A stretch of DNA of 64,000 nt from Bacilli bacterium (GTDB lineage: Bacteria > Bacillota_I > Bacilli_A > RF39 > UBA660). The stretch's first letter is position 1, and every line of letters starts with the position of its first letter. Location: positions 59,080 through 123,079 of the forward strand of contig JAGBJG010000005.1 of the NCBI GenBank assembly GCA_017934595.1, in the 5' to 3' direction. Both the position numbers and the translations under genes were made by a program. The notes beneath the pieces are model-generated. The model worked only from the letters and a program-made list of their open reading frames with translations. It did no database searches and had not been told where the DNA came from. This document shows, one piece after another, positions 1-9,264 of this stretch.

Positions 1-861
1 GTTGAAGAAATAAATGATTATGAAAAATTTTATAATTATATAAAGAAAGTATATGTACCTGTCTTATATCATTCTGTATGGGGTTCTATGAATAGTGAGG
101 CTAGACTTAGACTTGTAAATGAAGTTTGGGGAGACATTGTTACGACTAGAAATGACTCTTATCGTAATCAAGGTGTTAATACATTCTTAACATACAATTT
201 TGATGAGAATGGAAGACTTATAACTAACACAATTGGTGATGGTTCTATAAGAGGCGGTATATATGGTGGTAGATATGGTTCGATTGATATAAGTAATTTC
301 TCAACTAGCGGGCCAGGTACAATTGCACTATCTTGGAGACAAGGTGGAAAAGAATCATGGGCTAGTAAAGAGTATGCACCAGGTTATACTATGCGTTCAT
401 GGGGATGCTTAATTACCTCAATTGCTAAGTTAATGAGATTATCTGGAACGCATATTAATTCTGCTAGTTTTGATCCATGGACACTCGCACAGGTGTCGCG
501 TTATGTCAACGGTGGTAACTTAGTATATAACACCTGGCAAGATTTAGTACCTAACTTTAGATATGTAGGTACATATAATAAATATATAGATTCAACATCT
601 GTTAATCCATCTGGACAACTTGAAGGCGCCATTCAAAGTAATGGTCATGTAAATGATAAATATTATTATGTTATATATATTGAATATAATACTGATAGAC
701 AACATGGTCACTACATAGCTGTTGTTGGTAAAGATTCAAATGGTTTAATTTTAAGTGATCCAACTTATGGACCATCCACATATCACTTGAATGATATTTC
801 TTCAGTAATTAATTCAACTGTTAGAATTAAGCAATACCAAGTGTATGAAAAACAAGATTAG
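1..861 (+). CDS. C39-like cysteine peptidase domain protein, 5' truncated by window
   Basis: The frame is open from base 1, so the true start lies upstream; 286 codons are visible. The C-terminal ~170 residues resemble a papain-fold C39-like (Peptidase_C39_2) domain. The candidate catalytic Cys is in RSWGCLITS (visible residue 136), the His in HGHYIAVVG (about 237) and the Asp in LSDPTYG (about 253). It ends 8 bp before the next gene and sits two genes upstream of a VirD4-like ATPase, so a cell-wall or surface role in a conjugation-type locus is plausible. Such loci often carry a wall hydrolase, but a C39-like domain could also be an unrelated secreted peptidase. The substrate cannot be told from sequence. 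Confidence 0.65.
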   Translation, partial: VEEINDYEKFYNYIKKVYVPVLYHSVWGSMNSEARLRLVNEVWGDIVTTRNDSYRNQGVNTFLTYNFDENGRLITNTIGDGSIRGGIYGGRYGSIDISNFSTSGPGTIALSWRQGGKESWASKEYAPGYTMRSWGCLITSIAKLMRLSGTHINSASFDPWTLAQVSRYVNGGNLVYNTWQDLVPNFRYVGTYNKYIDSTSVNPSGQLEGAIQSNGHVNDKYYYVIYIEYNTDRQHGHYIAVVGKDSNGLILSDPTYGPSTYHLNDISSVINSTVRIKQYQVYEKQD

Positions 862-869
862 GTGATAAT

Positions 870-1610
870 ATGAAAAAATATTTAATTATTGTAATTATAG
901 CTATTTTATATATATTATTCGCGTTTGTCGCACCTGATTTATTTGATGGAAATAGTTATATGTTTATAGGTAAAAAAGCACATTGGGTATATAAAAAAGG
1001 TGAATGGTCAAACATGACAAGCCTTTCTAAAAACTTAGGCAAATTTAATATATATGATATGAGTAATGGTGAATTAATAGATAAAACTAATTTATACTAT
1101 GAAAATGGTAAGCTACTTTCTAAGGGAGACAATATTTTAGATAAAGGATTTTATATGTCATTTAAAGGTAAGAGTAGTATTGAATTTTTATCATATAAAA
1201 GAAATTATGACGTTAATTCAAAAGAAATCTTAGATGTAATGAAAAATGTTGGCATAAAAAATACTGATATACCATTGGCATCTAAAATAGTAATAGATTT
1301 AGATGATGATGGTACAGATGAGACAATTTATGAATTATATAATTCAACAAATTATGACGAGAATATAAAAACATATTATACTACAGTGTGTATTAAAGAT
1401 GGTAATCAATACACTAAATTAACATATAAAGAAGATAATTATACTTTTTATAATAATTATCTAGTTGCAGCTATTATTGACTTTACAAATGATGGCAATT
1501 ATGAAATAATAGTTGGCGAGAGTGGTATAAGTTTTGATGCACGTGATACATCATATTTTATGTTTGGTATCAAAGATAATAAGTATGTTAAACTAGTAAG
1601 TACGGAATAG
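870..1610 (+). CDS. Membrane-anchored protein of unknown function with EF-hand/FG-GAP-like repeat
   Basis: This 246-residue protein starts with a single hydrophobic segment (residues ~4-23, followed by a short outside-facing stretch), so it is probably anchored with its bulk outside the cell. An Asp-rich loop, DLDDDGTDETIYEL (~residues 143-156), resembles calcium-binding FG-GAP/VCBS loops, and a weaker copy, DFTNDGNYEIIVGES, follows near residue 205. The ribosome site AGGTGAT sits just upstream of the ATG. It lies between the C39-like gene and the VirD4-like gene in one run, which suggests a shared role. I recognise no named family, and the repeat may be only a beta-propeller-like fragment. 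Confidence 0.55.
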   Translation: MKKYLIIVIIAILYILFAFVAPDLFDGNSYMFIGKKAHWVYKKGEWSNMTSLSKNLGKFNIYDMSNGELIDKTNLYYENGKLLSKGDNILDKGFYMSFKGKSSIEFLSYKRNYDVNSKEILDVMKNVGIKNTDIPLASKIVIDLDDDGTDETIYELYNSTNYDENIKTYYTTVCIKDGNQYTKLTYKEDNYTFYNNYLVAAIIDFTNDGNYEIIVGESGISFDARDTSYFMFGIKDNKYVKLVSTE

Positions 1611-1620
1611 GAGGAAAAAT

Positions 1621-4161
1621 ATGAAATTAAAATTAACAGCGGATCCTAAAAAATGGATGTTATTTGGTTTATATTGCATATTCGCGCTATACTTTGTCGC
1701 AATAGCTGTTTTAAATTTATCTTATTTTTCTCATTATGGTATAGCTTGGGGAATCAATCCTTTACCCGCATTTGGACCTGATTATTTGATGGCTACTATC
1801 TTTGGTTTTGTAGCAGTTATAATCGCATCTTTCTTAGGAGTTAGTAATTATTTCTTTGAAAAAGAAAAGGGTATAGGTTTATCTACTGCTCCGAAAAAGG
1901 AAAAAGGTTATTCCAGATGGGAAACTGAAAAAGAATTTAAAAAGAATTTATCTCCTGTTAATCCTAGTGATGAGAAAATTGACAAAGCTGGTATTCCTTT
2001 AATAAATGATGGTAAAACAATTTGGGTTGATAGTGGTGAATACCATAACCTTATTATAGGTTCTACTGGATCAGGTAAAACTCAAATTATTATTCAACCA
2101 ATGGTTAAAGTATTAGCTAAAAAAGGTGAATCAATGATTATCACTGACCCTAAAGGTGAAATCTATGAAAAGAATGCTGAAGAATTAAAGGAAAAGGGTT
2201 ATAATGTTGTATTACTTAACTTCCGTAATCCTCAAAATGGTAATTCGTGGAACCCACTTACATTACCTTATCAATTATATAAAGAAGGTAATAAAGATAA
2301 AGCTACTGAGTTATTAAATGACTTAGCTGCTAATATCTTGTATGATGAAAATGCTCAAAATCAAGATCCATTCTGGGAAAAAACATCAGCTGATTATTTT
2401 ACAGCTTTAGCGTTAGGATTATTTGAAGATGCTAAAGAAGATGAAATTAATATTAATAGTATTAACTTAATGAGTACTGTTGGTGAAAATAAAATTGGGC
2501 CTACTACTTATATAAAAGAATACTTTACAGCAAAGGGACAAGATAGTATTGCATACATGAATGCATCATCTACTATCAGTGCTCCTAATGATACAAAACA
2601 ATCAATATTATCAGTATTCCATCAAAAGATAATGTTATTCTCATCTAAAGAAAACTTATCTGAGATGTTATCAAGATCTGATTTTGATATGAAAGATATT
2701 GGTAGAAAGAAAACAGCTGTATTCTTAGTAATTCATGATGAAAAGAAAACATACCATTCACTTGCTACTATATTCTTAAAACAATGTTATGAAACATTAA
2801 TTGACGTTGCTCAAGAAAACGGTGGAAAACTTGAATATAAAACAAACTTCATGCTAGATGAGTTTGCTAACATGCCACCTTTAAAAGATGTTACAACAAT
2901 GGTTACAGCTGCCCGTTCAAGAGCTATTAGATTTACCTTTATCATCCAAAACTTTGCCCAATTATCTCAAGTATATGGTAAAGAAAATGGAGATACTATT
3001 AAGGGTAACTGTGGTAATATTATTTATCTTATAAGTAGTGAAATGGCAGCCTTAGAAGAAATATCTAAGATGTGTGGTGAAGTTAAGTCTAAAGAAAAAG
3101 ATAAAACTGCATCAACACCTTTAGTTACAGTATCAGATTTACAAAGATTGCCTGAAGGTACTATTATAATATTACGTGTCCGTACAATGCCATTTAAAAC
3201 TAAAATGAAATTTAACTGGCAAATGGAAAATGAAAACGCATGGGGTAAAAAATATCCTAAAGCAGGATATCCTCAAAGAGAAAAACAACCAGTTAGTTTA
3301 TTCGATATAAAAGCGTTTATGGACTCTAAACGTGATGAAAATATTAATAATTTATTAGCTGGTATGGGTAGGGGAGGCGCTCCAATGTCAGGTATGCCAG
3401 GATTACCAGGTATGCCGGGTATGCCAGGAATGCCAAGTTCATCTCCAAGATCTAATCCTGATAGAACTAAAGATATAAATGAGTTCTTTAAAGAATTAGA
3501 TGCTAAGATGAATGAAAAGATGAAATCTGAGCAAAAATCTAAACCTACTTTATTTAGTGAAAGTGCTGTAGAATCAAATAAACCAGTTACTCAACCAGAA
3601 CCTCCTAAGGGTTCATCTAATGGTGCTTTGACAGATGCTGAAAGAGATTCTATAAGAGCTACTGTAAGAGCTGCTATGGCTAGGGAAAATGCTTCACAAT
3701 TATCACAAAATAATGATGTCATAAAAGCAGATGTAGCTAAACCTGTGGATAGTAAAAAAGAAGCTGTTAAGGAAGAACAAACACCTGCTAAACCTGTTGA
3801 AAAGTTGGAAACTCCAAAGGCTGAATCTACTAAAGTAGAAAAAGTTCCAGAGGTTAAAGTTGAACCACCTAAAAAAGTAGAGCTTCCAAAAATACCTGAA
3901 TTTGAAATAGAAGAAAAGGTAGTTGAGGAACCAAAAGTTGAAGTTAAACCAGAGCCAGTAGTTGATCCTGAGAAGGAAAAACGTGATGCTGAGCTTAAAG
4001 CATTTGAAGAAAAAAGAAAGAAACAAGAAGAAGAATTACAAAAAGCAATTGAGACTAGTGCACCTGTTGAAACAAAAGGTACATATGAAGCATCTGATGA
4101 GGCTCGTCATCAAATTACTGAAGATGAATTCTTTGATGATTTCTTTAATGATGATTATTAA
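1621..4161 (+). CDS. VirD4/TraG-type type IV secretion coupling ATPase
   Basis: Type IV coupling proteins pump relaxase-bound DNA or effectors through a membrane channel. This 846-residue protein shows the family layout: two N-terminal membrane segments (residues ~13-33 and ~55-75), Walker A GSTGSGKT (~147-154), a DPKGE block (~178), Walker B-like FMLDEFANMP (~409-418) and the SRAIRFTFIIQNFAQL sensor block. After the ATPase core comes an unusual tail: Met-Pro-Gly repeats (PGMPGMPGMP, ~600) and a long Pro/Glu/Lys/Val-rich low-complexity stretch ending in acidic DDFFNDDY. A strong AGGAGG precedes the ATG. No relaxase or other channel genes lie downstream, so this is the edge or remnant of a conjugative element, or a dedicated secretion system continuing upstream. 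Confidence 0.88.
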   Translation: MKLKLTADPKKWMLFGLYCIFALYFVAIAVLNLSYFSHYGIAWGINPLPAFGPDYLMATIFGFVAVIIASFLGVSNYFFEKEKGIGLSTAPKKEKGYSRWETEKEFKKNLSPVNPSDEKIDKAGIPLINDGKTIWVDSGEYHNLIIGSTGSGKTQIIIQPMVKVLAKKGESMIITDPKGEIYEKNAEELKEKGYNVVLLNFRNPQNGNSWNPLTLPYQLYKEGNKDKATELLNDLAANILYDENAQNQDPFWEKTSADYFTALALGLFEDAKEDEININSINLMSTVGENKIGPTTYIKEYFTAKGQDSIAYMNASSTISAPNDTKQSILSVFHQKIMLFSSKENLSEMLSRSDFDMKDIGRKKTAVFLVIHDEKKTYHSLATIFLKQCYETLIDVAQENGGKLEYKTNFMLDEFANMPPLKDVTTMVTAARSRAIRFTFIIQNFAQLSQVYGKENGDTIKGNCGNIIYLISSEMAALEEISKMCGEVKSKEKDKTASTPLVTVSDLQRLPEGTIIILRVRTMPFKTKMKFNWQMENENAWGKKYPKAGYPQREKQPVSLFDIKAFMDSKRDENINNLLAGMGRGGAPMSGMPGLPGMPGMPGMPSSSPRSNPDRTKDINEFFKELDAKMNEKMKSEQKSKPTLFSESAVESNKPVTQPEPPKGSSNGALTDAERDSIRATVRAAMARENASQLSQNNDVIKADVAKPVDSKKEAVKEEQTPAKPVEKLETPKAESTKVEKVPEVKVEPPKKVELPKIPEFEIEEKVVEEPKVEVKPEPVVDPEKEKRDAELKAFEEKRKKQEEELQKAIETSAPVETKGTYEASDEARHQITEDEFFDDFFNDDY

Positions 4162-4162
4162 T

Positions 4163-4192
4163 AAAAAAATCCTTATTTCTAAGGATTTTTTT
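4163..4192. terminator. Bidirectional intrinsic terminator
   Basis: A perfect 13-bp stem (AAAAAAATCCTTA / TAAGGATTTTTTT) with loop TTTC lies between the VirD4-like gene and the convergent antiporter gene. A and T runs on both sides let it stop transcription from either direction. Confidence 0.92.
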
Positions 4193-5138
4193 ATATTACA
4201 AATACTAAGGAATAATATAGTATAAATAGTAATACCATACATATTCCTTCTTTTTTACCGACTGTTTGTCTTTTCTTCGCAAACATATAAAGTATTATTG
4301 CTGATAATATAAATGCTGTTATATCTATCATATTAAATCCGTTTGCTTGAATTGTACCAAATATAGCTACTGGAATACCTAAAACTATACATATATTAAA
4401 TATATTACTTCCTATAATGTTACCAACTAATAAGTCTTGTTCACCTTTAATAGATGCAGTTATAGAAGTAATAAGTTCGGGTAGTGATGTACCAAATGCA
4501 ATTATTGTTAAAGCTATAATTCTATCACTTACTCCTAATATATGAGCCATACCAGTGGCATTATCAACAACCAACTTACTACCTAATACTAAAGCAGCTA
4601 AACCGACAACTACAAATAGTAACGATTTAATTATTCCAAATGGAGCTTTCTCATTAAATAGTGTATGTGTTTTAGATATCGATATTAAATAATATACAAA
4701 TATTAAGAAAAATAATGTAATCGCTAAGGCATCACTTCTTGTAATTAAATTAGTTATTGTGCCATCCAAAGTAATATCTAATATTAATACTACTAATAAT
4801 AAGGATAATATCAACTGCATTGGTAATTCTTTTTTTATTGTATTTTCTTTAACTGTTATAGGTCTTATGATACTTGATATACCTAATATTAAAAGTATAT
4901 TAAATATTGAACTACCTATGACGTTACCAATAACTAAATCATCACTATGTGCTATTCTGGAACTTATAGAAACAGCAAGTTCAGGGGCTGATGTACCAAA
5001 CGCTACAATAGTAAGTCCAATTAACATTTTAGGAACTTTAAAATTTAATGCTGCAGATGATGCTCCATCTACTAATAAATCTGCTCCTTTAATTAACATT
5101 ACAAATCCTACAATTAATAATATAATTTTTATTATCAT
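4191..5138 (-). CDS. Ca2+/Na+ antiporter, CaCA family (YrbG-like)
   Basis: CaCA antiporters expel Ca2+ in exchange for Na+ (or H+/K+) at the cytoplasmic membrane. The 315-residue length and about ten hydrophobic segments fit. The two inverted alpha repeats are clear: GLTIVAFGTSAPELAVSIS (~40-58) with NVIGSSIFNILLILG, and ALTIIAFGTSLPELITSIT (~211) with NIIGSNIFNICIVLG. The acidic residue in each GTSxPEL motif is the cation ligand. The ATG is preceded by AGGTGAT on the minus strand. It is transcribed alone, convergent with the VirD4-like gene and divergent from the rhodanese gene. The transported cation pair cannot be settled from sequence. Confidence 0.93.
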   Translation of the reverse strand: MIIKIILLIVGFVMLIKGADLLVDGASSAALNFKVPKMLIGLTIVAFGTSAPELAVSISSRIAHSDDLVIGNVIGSSIFNILLILGISSIIRPITVKENTIKKELPMQLILSLLLVVLILDITLDGTITNLITRSDALAITLFFLIFVYYLISISKTHTLFNEKAPFGIIKSLLFVVVGLAALVLGSKLVVDNATGMAHILGVSDRIIALTIIAFGTSLPELITSITASIKGEQDLLVGNIIGSNIFNICIVLGIPVAIFGTIQANGFNMIDITAFILSAIILYMFAKKRQTVGKKEGICMVLLFILYYSLVFVI

Positions 5139-5239
5139 ATAATCACCTATTTAATTTTACCATAAATATGCTGATTTATGAAATTAAATTTAATATAACT
5201 TAAAATATTATGATGCATAAAATATATTAGGTGATTTTT

Positions 5240-5527
5240 TTGTATAGAGAAATTAGTGTTTTCGATTTAAAAAGACTAAATAATATTAATATTATAGATA
5301 TACGAAGTATTGAAAAATATAATGATAATCATATTCCTGGATCAATTAATATACCTAAAATACTAATAGTAAAAGATTATTATAAATATTTAGATAAGAT
5401 TAAAACTTATTATATATATTGTCAAAAAGGCGAAGAAAGTAAAAAGGTATGCAGATTATTATCTAATTTAGGTTATAAAGTTATAAATATAAAAGGTGGA
5501 TATGAAAGTTGGATATTAAATAATTAG
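5240..5527 (+). CDS. Single-domain rhodanese-like sulfurtransferase
   Basis: Small rhodaneses carry a sulfane sulfur on one Cys. The 95-residue protein has the fold signatures: NIIDIRSIEKYNDNHIPGS (DxR...HIPGS), the active-site loop YCQKGEESKK with the catalytic Cys, and the C-terminal GYKVINIKGGYESW. I place the start at TTG 5240, because AGGTGA (5229-5234) lies the usual 5 nt upstream. The in-frame GTG at 5231 is part of that ribosome site. It is divergent from the antiporter gene and followed 30 bp later by rmuC with its own promoter. The sulfur acceptor is unknown. Confidence 0.85.
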   Translation: MYREISVFDLKRLNNINIIDIRSIEKYNDNHIPGSINIPKILIVKDYYKYLDKIKTYYIYCQKGEESKKVCRLLSNLGYKVINIKGGYESWILNN

Positions 5528-5557
5528 AATATATGATATAATTAATATGGTGATAAT

Positions 5558-6625
5558 ATGGAATATATAATAATAGGTTTATTAGTTGTTTTATTAATTA
5601 TTTCTGTCATAAGCTTAATGAAAAATACAAATGAAGCTAATATAACAGAAAGATTAGGTAAAGTAGAAACTTCCGTTATAAAAGAATTAGGTGAATTTAA
5701 ATCTGATATAAATAAAAGTACTCAAGATAATTTCAACTATTTATCAGATAAAATGGATCAAAGATTAAGATTAATGAATGATAAAGTTAATGAAAGATTA
5801 GATGAAAATTTTGATAAGACCAATAAAACATTTAATAACGTTTTAGAAAGATTATCTAAAATAGATGAAGCTCAAAAGAAAATAGATACTTTATCAACTG
5901 ATATAATCTCATTACAAAATGTTTTAACTGATAAGAAAAGTCGTGGTACATTTGGTGAAGTTAATTTATATCATATAATGAGTAATGTCTTTGGTGATAA
6001 TGATAAAGTATATAAAATGCAATATTCATTTGATAATAATACTACAGTTGACTGTGCTTTATTCGCGCCTGAACCATTAGGTACAATAGGTATAGATTCT
6101 AAATTTCCTTTAGAAAACTATGAAAGAATGGTTGATAAGAATAATTCAGCTGAAATAAGAAAACAAGCTACTAAAGATTTTGTATCTGATGTTAAAAAAC
6201 ATATTGATGCCATATCAAGTAAATATATCATTCCAAATGTAACTACTGATCAAGCTATTATGTTTTTACCAGCAGAAGCTATATTCGCTGAAATAAATGC
6301 ATATCATACTGAATTAATTGAATATGCTTATAAAAAAAGAGTATGGATTACATCTCCTACAACTTTAATTTCTACTTTAACTACAATTGAAGTAATTATT
6401 AAAAATATGGAAAGAGATAAATACGCTAAAGTAATTCAAAAGGAATTAAGTTTATTAAATGAAGAATTCTTAAGATACAAAGAAAGATGGGATAAACTAT
6501 CTAGTCATATTGATACAGTATCTAAAGATGTTAAAGAATTACATACAACATCTGAAAAGATAGCTAAACGTTTTGATTCAATTAATCAAGTTGAAGTTGA
6601 TAAAATAGAAACTGACAGTAAATAA
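5558..6625 (+). CDS. rmuC: DNA recombination protein RmuC
   Basis: RmuC is a membrane-tethered nuclease-fold protein that limits inversions between short inverted repeats. The 355-residue product has an N-terminal transmembrane helix (residues 2-21), a long heptad-like coiled coil (~25-130), then the conserved core with RGTFGEVNLYHIM, VDCALFAPEPLG, IDSKFPLENYERM and QAIMFLPAEAIFAEI, and a final coiled tail. The core's acidic and Lys residues (DSKFP) match the PD-(D/E)xK-like centre. Its -10 box TATAAT (5537-5542, in TGATATAAT) lies only 6 nt before the GGTGAT ribosome site, implying an extremely short leader. Confidence 0.93.
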   Translation: MEYIIIGLLVVLLIISVISLMKNTNEANITERLGKVETSVIKELGEFKSDINKSTQDNFNYLSDKMDQRLRLMNDKVNERLDENFDKTNKTFNNVLERLSKIDEAQKKIDTLSTDIISLQNVLTDKKSRGTFGEVNLYHIMSNVFGDNDKVYKMQYSFDNNTTVDCALFAPEPLGTIGIDSKFPLENYERMVDKNNSAEIRKQATKDFVSDVKKHIDAISSKYIIPNVTTDQAIMFLPAEAIFAEINAYHTELIEYAYKKRVWITSPTTLISTLTTIEVIIKNMERDKYAKVIQKELSLLNEEFLRYKERWDKLSSHIDTVSKDVKELHTTSEKIAKRFDSINQVEVDKIETDSK

Positions 6626-6703
6626 GTGACAAAAAGGGCAATATTTATATATATTTGCGCTTTTTTTAATGCTTTTTATTGTATAATATATATAGGTGAT
6701 ATC

Positions 6704-8812
6704 ATGCAAGATAAGATATTAGAATTTTTAAGTAAAGAGAATAGACCTTTTAGTGTTGATGAAATAATGGATGGATTAGGCCTTTCTTCAGTAGATGATT
6801 TAAAAGCCTTACTTAAAGATTTAAATGAATTAGAAGATAACTTAAAACTATATTTAACTAAACAAAATAAATATATGCTATTTAATAATAGTAATTTAAG
6901 AATTGGTACTATGATAGCTAATAAAAAAGGATTTGGCTTTGTAGATATTGAAGGTGATGAAGATGTTTTCATCGCACCTCCAAATATGAATGGTGCTATT
7001 CATGGAGATAAAGTAATAGTAGAAATAACTTCTAAAAAAGGTATTGATTTAGAAGGTAGAATATTTAGAATAATGAAACGTGAATTTAAACCTATGGTTG
7101 GTGAAATTATCATGATTAAAGATAAACGTTTTGTTAAACTAGATGATGATAAAATAAAGATTAATATTGAAATAGATTCTGATAAATCTATGAATTCTAT
7201 GCCAGGTCATAAAGTATTAGTTAAAGTATTAAATAAATTAAAAGATAATAATTATAAAGGTGAAGTAATAAAAATATTAGGTCATAAAAATGATCCAGGA
7301 GTAGATATTTTATCTATCGTAGCGAAATATGAAATACCAGATACATTTGGTGATGGTGTATTAGAAGAATTAAATCATATTCCAGATGAAGTATCTGAAG
7401 AAGAAAAGAAAAATAGACGTGATTTAAGAGATTGGATGATTTTCACAATCGATGGTGATGATACTAAAGATATAGATGATGCGATTTCAGTAGAAAAATT
7501 AGAAAATGGTAATTATAAATTAGGTGTACATATTGCCGATGTATCTTATTATGTTAAACCAGGAACTCATTTAGATGATGAAGCATATGATAGAGGTACA
7601 TCAGTATATTTAGCTGATAGAGTAATACCAATGTTACCTCATAAATTATCTAATGGTATATGTTCATTAAATCCTGATGTAGATAGATTAGCTATATCAT
7701 GTGTAATGGAAATTAATCCAAGTGGTAAAGTAGTAGATTATGATATATTTGAAAGTCTTATCAAATCTAGAAAACAAATGACTTATAAAAATGTCAATAA
7801 AATATTACATGATGAAGAAACACCTGTAGGATATGAAGAATATGTATCTACATTAAAACTAATGAAAGAATTAGCTGATATCTTAAGAAAAGAAAAAGTG
7901 GGTCGTGGATATATTGATTTCGAAATTGATGAAGCTAAGATTATTGTAGATGAAAATGGTAAAGCAATAGATGTTAAAGTAAGAGAAAGAGACTGGGCTG
8001 AAATGCTTATTGAAGATTTTATGATCGCAGCTAATGAAACAGTCGCTACACATATATTCTATATGGATTTACCTTTCATATATCGTGTTCATGGTGTACC
8101 TAGTGAAGAAAAAATAGAAAACTTCTTAAAATTTATTCATATTTTAGGTTATACAATTGAAGGTAAAATAAAAAATATAACACCAAAAGCAATGCAAAAA
8201 ATATTAGATGGTTTAAAAGATAAAAAAGAATATACTATTTTATCTAGCTTACTTTTAAGAAGTATGCAAAAAGCTATCTATGATCCAGTAAATATTGGTC
8301 ACTTTGGATTAGCTTCTAAATGTTATACACATTTTACTTCTCCAATTAGACGTTACCCAGATACAACAGTACATAGATTACTTAGAACATATTTGTTTAA
8401 ACATGATATGTCTAGAGATACAATAGGTTATTATAAAGAACATTTACCAATGCTTGGTGAACATACATCATATAAAGAAAGATGTTCTATCGAATGTGAA
8501 CGCGAAGTAGATGATATGAAGAAAGCTGAATATATGGAAGATCATATCGGTGAAACATTTGAAGGTATCGTATCTACAGTTACAAGTTTTGGTATGTTTA
8601 TCGAATTACCTAATTTAATTGAAGGATTAGTTAAATTAGATACATTCCAAGGTGAAAAATATTATTTTGATGAAGAAATGTTTGCGATTGTATCAGAACA
8701 TGATAAAAGAGGTTATCGTTTAGGTGATACAGTAAGGGTAAAAGTAATAGCTGCTTCTAAAGAGGCTAGAACAATAGATTTTGAGGTGGTCAAAGATGGA
8801 AATACTAAATAG
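6704..8812 (+). CDS. rnr: Ribonuclease R
   Basis: RNase R is a processive 3'-5' exoribonuclease that digests structured RNA, including mRNA released by trans-translation. The 702-residue product shows a winged-helix N-terminus, cold-shock OB folds (GFGFVDIEGDEDVFIAP), the RNB catalytic domain (DGDDTKDIDDAISVEK with its Asp cluster, HIADVSYYVKPG, HFTSPIRRYPD) and a C-terminal S1 domain (GIVSTVTSFGMFIEL). The start is ATG 6704, after TAGGTGAT; the frame extends upstream but without a ribosome site. It lacks a long Lys-rich tail. It overlaps smpB by 17 bp and heads the rnr-smpB-ssrA quality-control set. Confidence 0.97.
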   Translation: MQDKILEFLSKENRPFSVDEIMDGLGLSSVDDLKALLKDLNELEDNLKLYLTKQNKYMLFNNSNLRIGTMIANKKGFGFVDIEGDEDVFIAPPNMNGAIHGDKVIVEITSKKGIDLEGRIFRIMKREFKPMVGEIIMIKDKRFVKLDDDKIKINIEIDSDKSMNSMPGHKVLVKVLNKLKDNNYKGEVIKILGHKNDPGVDILSIVAKYEIPDTFGDGVLEELNHIPDEVSEEEKKNRRDLRDWMIFTIDGDDTKDIDDAISVEKLENGNYKLGVHIADVSYYVKPGTHLDDEAYDRGTSVYLADRVIPMLPHKLSNGICSLNPDVDRLAISCVMEINPSGKVVDYDIFESLIKSRKQMTYKNVNKILHDEETPVGYEEYVSTLKLMKELADILRKEKVGRGYIDFEIDEAKIIVDENGKAIDVKVRERDWAEMLIEDFMIAANETVATHIFYMDLPFIYRVHGVPSEEKIENFLKFIHILGYTIEGKIKNITPKAMQKILDGLKDKKEYTILSSLLLRSMQKAIYDPVNIGHFGLASKCYTHFTSPIRRYPDTTVHRLLRTYLFKHDMSRDTIGYYKEHLPMLGEHTSYKERCSIECEREVDDMKKAEYMEDHIGETFEGIVSTVTSFGMFIELPNLIEGLVKLDTFQGEKYYFDEEMFAIVSEHDKRGYRLGDTVRVKVIAASKEARTIDFEVVKDGNTK

Positions 8813-9233
8813 AAAAGCTAGATTTGACTATGAAATATTTGATACTTATGAAGCTGGTATAGCTTTAACAGGAACAGAAATCAAATCTATTAGAAATGGT
8901 AATGCAAATATAAAGGATTGTTATGCTATTATAAAAGATAATGAAGCATACATCCTTAATATGTATATTAAAGAATACAAAGAAGGTAATATATTTAATC
9001 ATGATGAAACTAGAACAAGAAAGTTACTTCTACATAAAAAAGAAATATATAAAATGCGTGATGCCATAGATAGAGAAGGATACACCTTAATACCGTTAAA
9101 ACTATATTTTAAAGGTAATAAAGCTAAACTAGAAATAGGAGTAGCTAGAGGTAAAAAAACATATGATAAAAGAGAATCTATTAAAGAACGTGATATAAAG
9201 CGTGATATCGCGAAGAACTTTAAGAATCGTTGA
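8796..9233 (+). CDS. smpB: SsrA-binding protein SmpB
   Basis: SmpB binds tmRNA and places it in the empty A site of stalled ribosomes. The 145-residue protein has the family blocks NRKARFDYEIFDTYEAGIAL, GTEIKSIRNGNANIKD, HDETRTRKLLLHKKEI and a basic C-terminal tail (KRDIAKNFKNR) that mimics mRNA. The start is ATG 8796, after GAGGTGG; an upstream TTG in the same frame falls inside that ribosome site. It overlaps rnr and ends in TGA, one of the codons showing that UGA is a stop here. The stop overlaps the -35 box of the next small-RNA promoter. Confidence 0.97.
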   Translation: MEILNRKARFDYEIFDTYEAGIALTGTEIKSIRNGNANIKDCYAIIKDNEAYILNMYIKEYKEGNIFNHDETRTRKLLLHKKEIYKMRDAIDREGYTLIPLKLYFKGNKAKLEIGVARGKKTYDKRESIKERDIKRDIAKNFKNR

Positions 9234-9258
9234 CAATTATATGATATTAATTTATAAT
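9230..9258 (+). promoter_or_regulatory. Perfect consensus sigma-A promoter for the antisense RNA
   Basis: TTGACA (9230-9235) and TATAAT (9253-9258) are separated by exactly 17 nt, a full consensus match. The -35 box overlaps the smpB stop codon. No gene with a ribosome site follows on this strand before ssrA, so the product should be an untranslated RNA starting near 9265. Confidence 0.88.
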
Positions 9259-9264
9259 GTATGT

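Noticed and set aside
4036..4242. Minus-strand and alternative plus-strand frames inside and past the end of the VirD4-like gene
   Set aside because: Shadows of the low-complexity tail. No ribosome sites, and Phe/Leu/Lys-rich products without pattern.
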